This document shows, one piece after another, positions 7,078 to 10,922 of a DNA stretch of 10,922 bases (positions are counted from its first letter, which is position 1; each line of letters starts with the position of its first letter). A program made the position numbers and the translations under genes. Under the pieces are notes generated by a model that was not told where the DNA came from, searched no databases, and was given only the letters and a program-made list of their open reading frames with translations. Location: positions 1 to 10,922 of the forward strand of contig CAMLJR010000102.1 in assembly GCA_946480345.1 (NCBI GenBank), in the 5' to 3' direction. The DNA comes from an uncultured Spongiibacteraceae bacterium. Its GTDB lineage: Bacteria; Pseudomonadota; Gammaproteobacteria; Pseudomonadales; CAMLJR01.

Positions 7078-7487
7078 ATGTTTATCAATTCAAGACGCTT
7101 AGCACTGATATCAATGTGTGCTTTTCTGTTGGCCGCGTGCAACCGACAGCCGTCGTCGCCGAAATCAACTTCGCCGACGCACAACTACCGGAAGCCGTTG
7201 CTGAAATTTCGGGCTTCCATAATCGGGAGCGCTGGGGCCAGTGGTCGGATGCCGATAAAGCGTCAAGTGCAAAAATTCGCTTCAAACAGCCGCTGCCTGC
7301 TCAATTTTCGATAACGATCAAGGGTCAAACCGTGCCTGGTGGCAATGAATATCCAATCATCAAAATCAGGCAGCTCAAGGAACCGTTTCATTTGAAGAAC
7401 CTGAAAAAGGTAGCGGTAATCAACGTTATTGTCGATGAGACCCAATCAAAGAGCTGTGCCGAAGGCGCGGATTCGGAGGGTAGTTAG
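7078..7487 (+). pseudogene. Frameshifted lipoprotein gene with a WGxWS-type beta domain, apparently cut by an IS
   Basis: The first frame (from ATG 7078, after AAGAG) encodes a clear lipoprotein signal with lipobox LLAAC, Cys21 at 7138-7140. It then drifts into unlikely sequence and stops at 7314. In a second frame, offset by -1 and clean from about 7161, sits a plausible domain: EINFADAQLPEAVAEISGF, then RERWGQWSDAD, then strands such as AQFSITIKGQTVPGGNE. The WGxWS pattern resembles the beta-sandwich domain at the C-terminus of some phosphoglycerol transferases and membrane glycosyltransferases (DUF7024-like; from memory). The intended product was probably lipobox plus this domain, about 130 residues or more. 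One missing base around 7141-7163 would explain the break. The end seems lost: the frame stops at TAG 7485 where IS transposase sequence begins. A sequencing error cannot be excluded for the frameshift. Confidence 0.6.
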
Positions 7488-7640
7488 TATCTGTGGCGCA
7501 ACACATTTGGCGGCATGGACGTGGCCGATGCCAAACGCCTGAAAGAATTGGAAGCGGAGAATGCGCGGCTGAAGAAATTGCTAGCCGAATCCCTACTCGA
7601 AAATGAAGTCACGCGCGAAGCGTTGAGAAAAAAGTGGTAG
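7455..7640 (+). pseudogene. OrfA remnant of the IS3-family transposase
   Basis: From 7488 the frame reads YLWRNTFGGMDVADAKRLKE and continues through a leucine-zipper-like heptad region (ELEAENARLKKLLAE) to ALRKKW and stop TAG 7638-7640. This is the typical C-terminal half of an IS407/IS51-type OrfA. Upstream in the same frame, CAEGADSEGS followed by TAG (7455-7487) could be a mutated form of the C-x-E-x-GISEGTFY segment that normally precedes YLWR. That would place a nonsense mutation where Phe is expected; alternatively it is the tail of the lipoprotein domain. There is no start codon or DNA-binding helix, so no functional OrfA can be made. Confidence 0.65.
7628..7634 (+). other. A6G programmed -1 frameshift signal
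   Basis: AAAAAAG spans the last codons of OrfA (AAA-AAG-TGG-TAG). A -1 slip here joins the OrfA frame to the OrfB frame at GTG 7634, giving KK-VVGAPSRRES, the usual join in this IS family. IS3 elements use this signal to make the OrfAB transposase. It is preserved although the OrfA half is gone. Confidence 0.75.
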
Positions 7641-8455
7641 GCGCCCCTTCGCGCCGTGAGTCGGTGCGCCATATGAAGGATCGCGGATTAAGCGAACGTC
7701 ATGCCCTGCGCGCCATCGGTATGAGTGCGAGCGCTCTGCGCTGTCAACCAGCACCTGATAGCAACGACGATTTACGTCAACGTATCGTCGAGCTGGCTCA
7801 CCGCCATTGCCGGTATGGCTCAGGCATGATTTATCTGAAGCTTCGCCAGGATGGCCTGCGGGTAAATCACAAGCGGGCTGAACAGCTCTATGCAGTAGCC
7901 GGGCTGCAAGTTAAACGACGCAAGCGGAAGAATAGTATCCCTGTCGCTGATCGACAACCACTGGCGCGTCCGCAGCGTGCGAATCAAATGTGGTCGATGG
8001 ATTTTATCTTCGACCGTACAGCAGAGGGCCGCGTGATTAAATGTCTGACCGTCGTCGATGATGCCGCCGTTGCCATTGTTCCTGAGCGCGCCATCGGTGG
8101 GCTTATGCTGATTCGCCTACTCAACGAGCTGGCGGTGCATCGTGGATTGCCGAGTGCCATACGCACTGACAATGGCAAAGAATTTTGCAGTCGAGCGATG
8201 CTGACATGGGCGCACACGCGCAGCGTGAAATTGTTTTTAATCGAACCCGGCAGACCCAATCAGAATGCTTACATCGAGTCATTCAACGGTCGCTTCAGGA
8301 ATGAGTGCCTGAATGAAAATTGGTTCGCGAGCTTGTCGCACGCAAAAGTCGTTATAGAGTCGTGGCGGCAAGAGTACAACGAAGAACGACCGAAGAAAGG
8401 GTTGGGCGGATTGACGCCGGCGGCCTATGCAAAACTACTGCTGCGAATCCACTAA
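7634..8455 (+). CDS. IS3-family transposase OrfB (DDE integrase domain)
   Basis: A 273-residue frame, counted from GTG 7634, which is really the frameshift junction rather than a proven start. It has the expected order: an HTH_21-type region (CRYGSGMIYLKLR, then VNHKRAEQLY), then the rve integrase core. The catalytic triad is Asp123 (WSMDF), Asp179 (RTDNG) and Glu215 (NAYIESFNGR), which gives the D,D(35)E spacing of the IS3 family. It ends with NEERPKKGLGGLTPAAYAKL, matching the usual family end, so it is complete at the C-terminus. Two family positions look altered: the usual VDDFTRE is VDDAAVA, and the usual RPHSALG is RPKKGLG, which may reflect decay. Without OrfA the protein is probably inactive in transposition, though it might be expressed alone. 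Confidence 0.85.
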   Translation: MVGAPSRRESVRHMKDRGLSERHALRAIGMSASALRCQPAPDSNDDLRQRIVELAHRHCRYGSGMIYLKLRQDGLRVNHKRAEQLYAVAGLQVKRRKRKNSIPVADRQPLARPQRANQMWSMDFIFDRTAEGRVIKCLTVVDDAAVAIVPERAIGGLMLIRLLNELAVHRGLPSAIRTDNGKEFCSRAMLTWAHTRSVKLFLIEPGRPNQNAYIESFNGRFRNECLNENWFASLSHAKVVIESWRQEYNEERPKKGLGGLTPAAYAKLLLRIH

Positions 8456-8586
8456 ATTAACCACGAACTCTAAAGCTGAGTGCAACTGAAGATGGGGTGA
8501 CGTCGCAGAATTAGTTAACATTCTTAAAAATAAGTAGCTTGGTCAATATTTGATGGCATTCAACAGGACTATTACGTGCATCAATA
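8456..8586. other. AT-rich gap between the IS and the polysaccharide operon
   Basis: This 131-base gap lies between two converging genes. Its left part up to about 8506 is probably the right end of the IS. The rest is AT-rich with a short imperfect palindrome (TCAATATTTGA near 8540-8550). I see no gene, no convincing terminator hairpin with a T-run on either strand, and no tRNA. Confidence 0.5.
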
Positions 8587-9426
8587 CTACGGCGCGAAAA
8601 TCCGTGGCAAAAAGCCGAAATCCTCAGAGGCTGGATGATTGTCGGTGACGAGATCTTCAAACATTCGGTCAACCATTTCTCGACGGATGAAGTTCAGCTT
8701 CGGAAGTCGTCCAGCTAAAGCCACCGCAATTCTCAGCAACGGATAGGGCACAGGGAGTAGCAAGGAAGGCAGACCTTGCGCAGCGAAAACACGCTTCACC
8801 ATGTCGTGATACGACAAACGCTCGCCGCCTCCGAGATTGTAAGCTCGGTTCCAGGTGATATCTCGATCGAGTGCGCTGATGCAAGCAGCCGCGAGATCAT
8901 CTACATGAACGGGTTGGCGCAGACCCCGCGCCCCCATGGGTACAGGGAAGAAACCGAAGCGACGGGTCGTGGCCGCAATAAATGTTACGCTCTGATCCAT
9001 GCCTGCCCCATAGATCATGGTCGGCCTGAACAAGGTCCAATATATGTTTGCTTCCGCACAGTAATATGCCATCGCGAGTTCCGCACTGGCTTGTTGTGAC
9101 GCGAAGTCTCGCTCAAGAGAAGAAGTGGATCGCTCCTTGGAGAAGCGGCCAGTCGAGCCGAAAGCGATGATGCGCCGAGCCTTCAGAGCTTTGGCCATCT
9201 CCACAACATCTGATATTACCGGCAGGGGTGCCAGTGAGATTAACGCGTCGGCGTGATCGAGCCGCGGGCTGAAAGTACCTGATGCCTTGTCGAAAATGTA
9301 GGCAGCGGGAGTTGATATACGGGCAATCGGCAAAACTGTTCTACCGCTGGCTGCGAGTCGCCGTATCAACGAGGGTCCGATCTGGCTGCCAGCGCCGACG
9401 ACGGCAACGCGATTGTAGGGGCTCAT
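8587..9426 (-). CDS. NAD-dependent epimerase/dehydratase-like protein with degenerate active site
   Basis: A 279-residue protein of the extended/atypical SDR superfamily. The N-terminus MSPYNRVAVVGAGSQIG holds the Rossmann glycine motif at 11-17. Other family marks are a FGSTG strand-loop (Ser91/Thr92), RPTMIYG at 134-140 and the PVHVDDLA substrate-region motif. The usual YxxxK catalytic pair is not visible: where Y-G-x-S-K-x-x-x-E is expected the sequence has FASQQASAE (Phe108, Gln112, Glu116). Start ATG 9426 leaves an 11-bp gap after the upstream glycosyltransferase stop; an earlier TTG at 9486 would add 20 unconvincing residues. It is last in a minus-strand operon with two glycosyltransferases, so a role in making or modifying a nucleotide sugar or lipid-linked sugar for a surface polysaccharide is likely. 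It may instead be a non-catalytic or differently working SDR. Confidence 0.75.
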   Translation of the reverse strand: MSPYNRVAVVGAGSQIGPSLIRRLAASGRTVLPIARISTPAAYIFDKASGTFSPRLDHADALISLAPLPVISDVVEMAKALKARRIIAFGSTGRFSKERSTSSLERDFASQQASAELAMAYYCAEANIYWTLFRPTMIYGAGMDQSVTFIAATTRRFGFFPVPMGARGLRQPVHVDDLAAACISALDRDITWNRAYNLGGGERLSYHDMVKRVFAAQGLPSLLLPVPYPLLRIAVALAGRLPKLNFIRREMVDRMFEDLVTDNHPASEDFGFLPRIFAP

Positions 9427-9437
9427 ATACAGGCTAC

Positions 9438-10679
9438 TCAAGAAAGATGATGCGAGGACAATACCGTCTGCAACAGAATTTCCCAACGCTGCTGTGAGGC
9501 GCCGGCAGAAAAATTCTCGCGCACGTACGCGACGGATCGCTGCTCAGCAGCGTCCTTGTCGACAGCCTCATCCAGCATTTCAAGCACTAGCTTTGCCAGC
9601 TGTTCATCGTCATTCGGGGCGAATGTTCTCCCCGCAGACGCTTCTTCGAGAATTTGTTTAGCTTCGCCGCGCAGGCCTGCAACGACGCGCTTACCACATG
9701 CCATATAGTCAATCAGCTTGGTTGGAATAGCCCCGTCGAAAAGGACAATATCCATCAGTGTTACCAAGCAAATATCGGCTGCATTGATGTAGGCGCGAGC
9801 ATCCGACTTGGGCACAGCGCCGAGCAATAGAACATTGGTTGCTGAGGTGTGCTCGATATCTCGACTGATGACCGACTTGTTCATGCCGTCGCCCACAAGC
9901 ACCCATAGAAGATCCGGGTGAGATTGTGTGCGCCGAGCTGCCCTAAGGATTACCGGAATATTGTTCGCCTCACCCAATGCTCCAAAATAAAGAATGACCT
10001 TTTTGTTTTGCCAGCCAAGTTTACGACGAAGCGTTTCACCCAGTTCCCGATCTGGGAACAATGTGGCGATGTCGACACCGCAGGTAATGGTTTCAACTTT
10101 GCCGGACGGCCAGCCACGCTTGCATATGTCATCGCGAATACCTTGTGTCAGCGCGATGATTTTATTCGCACTGCTATACAGCCTGCGCTCCATCCACATC
10201 ATGATGGCGATCAGAAATCTGTTGTGAAGAATTCCCATTTCAACCGCCGATGCGGGCCACAGATCGCGCACTTCGAGAACAAATGGCAACTTTCGCAACC
10301 TTGCTGTTACCAAGGTCGAGATCATGGGAAAAATTGGGGGAGACGATGCAACAATAATATCGGGCCTGGGCATCGACAACAACGCTAGCGCGCTCGATAT
10401 GGAAAATGAAATAAAACTGAGCAAGCGAGCGGCGTAACTGCGATGAATCCCTGTACAGGAAAATGCTCGCAAGACCGTTACGCCATTAATCTCTTCTCTT
10501 CGGATTAATCGGCGGTACCAAGGCAGTGATGGCTGGCTCGGATGCATATACCCCGTTTCGCCTGAGATCACTGTAACTTCGTGTCCTCGATCTACCAGAT
10601 ACTGACTTAACTCATAAATCAGTGCATGCCCAGGTGCGGAATGGTCCGCATAGTACTGATACACGATGGCAATTTTCAT
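9438..10679 (-). CDS. GT4-family glycosyltransferase, WbuB-like
   Basis: A 413-residue GT-B-fold enzyme that would transfer a sugar from a nucleotide donor to a growing polysaccharide or lipid carrier at the inner face of the membrane. The N-terminal domain opens MKIAIVYQYY with a donor/acceptor loop (SAPGHALIYELSQYL) and RGHEVTVISG. EVRDLWP at 136-142 is characteristic of the WbuB-type GT4 branch used in O-antigen and capsule clusters. The C-terminal domain has VILYFGALGEANN at 228-240, then PTKLIDYMACG at 319-329 and GEA with Glu339. In the E-x7-E region the expected acidic residue before the ACG turn is Asp324. Start ATG 10679 overlaps the upstream gene's stop by 4 bp. Hydrophobic residues around 86-101 may give membrane contact. 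The donor sugar cannot be told from sequence. Confidence 0.88.
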   Translation of the reverse strand: MKIAIVYQYYADHSAPGHALIYELSQYLVDRGHEVTVISGETGYMHPSQPSLPWYRRLIRREEINGVTVLRAFSCTGIHRSYAARLLSFISFSISSALALLSMPRPDIIVASSPPIFPMISTLVTARLRKLPFVLEVRDLWPASAVEMGILHNRFLIAIMMWMERRLYSSANKIIALTQGIRDDICKRGWPSGKVETITCGVDIATLFPDRELGETLRRKLGWQNKKVILYFGALGEANNIPVILRAARRTQSHPDLLWVLVGDGMNKSVISRDIEHTSATNVLLLGAVPKSDARAYINAADICLVTLMDIVLFDGAIPTKLIDYMACGKRVVAGLRGEAKQILEEASAGRTFAPNDDEQLAKLVLEMLDEAVDKDAAEQRSVAYVRENFSAGASQQRWEILLQTVLSSHHLS

Positions 10680-10922
10680 CTTAACCTCTCGAAGATTGCC
10701 TGATATTTCTCGCCCTCACGCTCCCAGCAGACCTGATTGCGGTAGACGCGAGCGTTGGCTCGCCACTGCTCCAGTCGTGTATTGTCGGCGAACAAGCTGT
10801 CGATACTCATTGCGATATCGCGGGCCGTGTTCAACTTGGCGACGAGACCGATCCCTCCCTCAGTCACGATTTGCCGAATTTCAGGCAGGTCGCTCACCAA
10901 AATCGGCAAGCCAGCGGCGATG
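10676..10922 (-). CDS. C-terminal part of a glycosyltransferase (partial, 5' end outside window)
   Basis: The frame is open from the window edge and gives 81 visible residues. It begins IAAGLPILVSDLPEIRQIV, the familiar AxGxPVxxSDxPE donor-binding segment of GT-B glycosyltransferases (GT4/GT1 type) with its conserved Glu. A helical tail with EREGEKYQAIFERLR follows, as is usual for the C-terminal helix of these enzymes. Its TGA at 10676-10678 overlaps the next gene's ATG (10677-10679), so the two glycosyltransferases are probably translationally coupled and act in the same polysaccharide pathway. The specificity is unknown. Confidence 0.8.
   Translation of the reverse strand, partial: IAAGLPILVSDLPEIRQIVTEGGIGLVAKLNTARDIAMSIDSLFADNTRLEQWRANARVYRNQVCWEREGEKYQAIFERLR

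Larger units (their letters stand above)
7455..8506 (+). mobile_element. 5'-truncated IS3-family (IS407-like) insertion sequence
   Basis: The element consists of the C-terminal part of OrfA, an A6G frameshift signal and a complete OrfB with D,D(35)E residues. The N-terminal half of OrfA, including its helix-turn-helix, and the left inverted repeat are absent. The left junction falls somewhere in about 7450-7490, where the lipoprotein fragment and OrfA-like sequence run into each other. The right end is uncertain: a stretch ending GGGGTGACGTCGCA near 8493-8506 finishes in CA, as IS3-family ends do, but without a left end it cannot be paired. No target-site duplication can be tested. The element should be unable to move by itself. 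Confidence 0.7.

Noticed and set aside
7141..7170. Programmed frameshift in the lipoprotein gene
   Set aside because: No slippery heptamer or downstream stimulatory structure is visible where the frames cross, so mutation or sequence error is simpler.
8538..8552. Short palindrome TCAATATTTGA as an operator or attachment site
   Set aside because: It is imperfect, AT-rich and isolated, and has no second copy in the window, so chance is a sufficient explanation.
8776..9099. Plus-strand open frame opposite the epimerase-like gene
   Set aside because: It is antisense to a gene with clear SDR motifs, and its product has no domain signature.
9918..10388. Plus-strand 156-codon open frame opposite the GT4 gene
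   Set aside because: It is fully antisense to the glycosyltransferase, with cysteine- and histidine-rich low-plausibility sequence and no ribosome binding site.
1..10922. CRISPR array, tRNA genes, toxin-antitoxin pair or phage genes
   Set aside because: I looked for spaced direct repeats, tRNA-like cloverleaf arms with a TTC loop, and small paired genes, and saw none.

Overview
The window looks like chromosomal DNA from a Gram-negative proteobacterium, most likely a gammaproteobacterium. It encodes an outer-membrane beta-barrel protein, a lipoprotein-type signal, polysaccharide glycosyltransferases, a full two-domain GlnE, and cysteine-poor L28/L33 ribosomal proteins in rpmB-rpmG order. I cannot name the genus. 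Protein assignments come from recognised motifs, not from database searches.

Layout. (1) Bases 1-1924, plus strand: the end of a metal-uptake operon. It holds the tail of an unidentified gene, a periplasmic cupredoxin-like protein, an FTR1-family iron permease and a small outer-membrane barrel protein. Two of the three junctions are 4-bp ATGA overlaps, so the genes look translationally coupled. Together they would place one protein in each of periplasm, inner membrane and outer membrane. (2) 1958-3439: argH (arginine biosynthesis), with an extended -10 promoter in front and a strong symmetrical hairpin terminator behind. (3) 3457-4023, minus strand: rpmB-rpmG, with a well-formed promoter and a leader containing a nested hairpin; they share the argH terminator. 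(4) 4102-7050, plus strand: glnE, the bifunctional adenylyltransferase/adenylyl-removing enzyme that controls glutamine synthetase. (5) 7078-about 8506: a damaged zone. A lipoprotein gene carries a frameshift and seems to be cut at its 3' end by an IS3-family (IS407-like) element that has lost its left part but keeps its frameshift signal and a complete DDE domain. (6) 8587-10922, minus strand: a surface-polysaccharide operon read towards the IS. It encodes a glycosyltransferase C-terminus, a WbuB-like GT4 glycosyltransferase and an NAD(P)-binding epimerase-like protein whose catalytic Tyr and Lys appear to be replaced.

Bases 1-7050 are mostly housekeeping genes. The right third looks accessory, with IS debris marking the junction. 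The most interesting items are the coupled barrel protein of the FTR1 operon, the rpmB leader structure, the decayed lipoprotein/IS junction, and the epimerase-like protein without its normal catalytic pair. I found no tRNA, rRNA or CRISPR array, and no complete new defence or mobile system.
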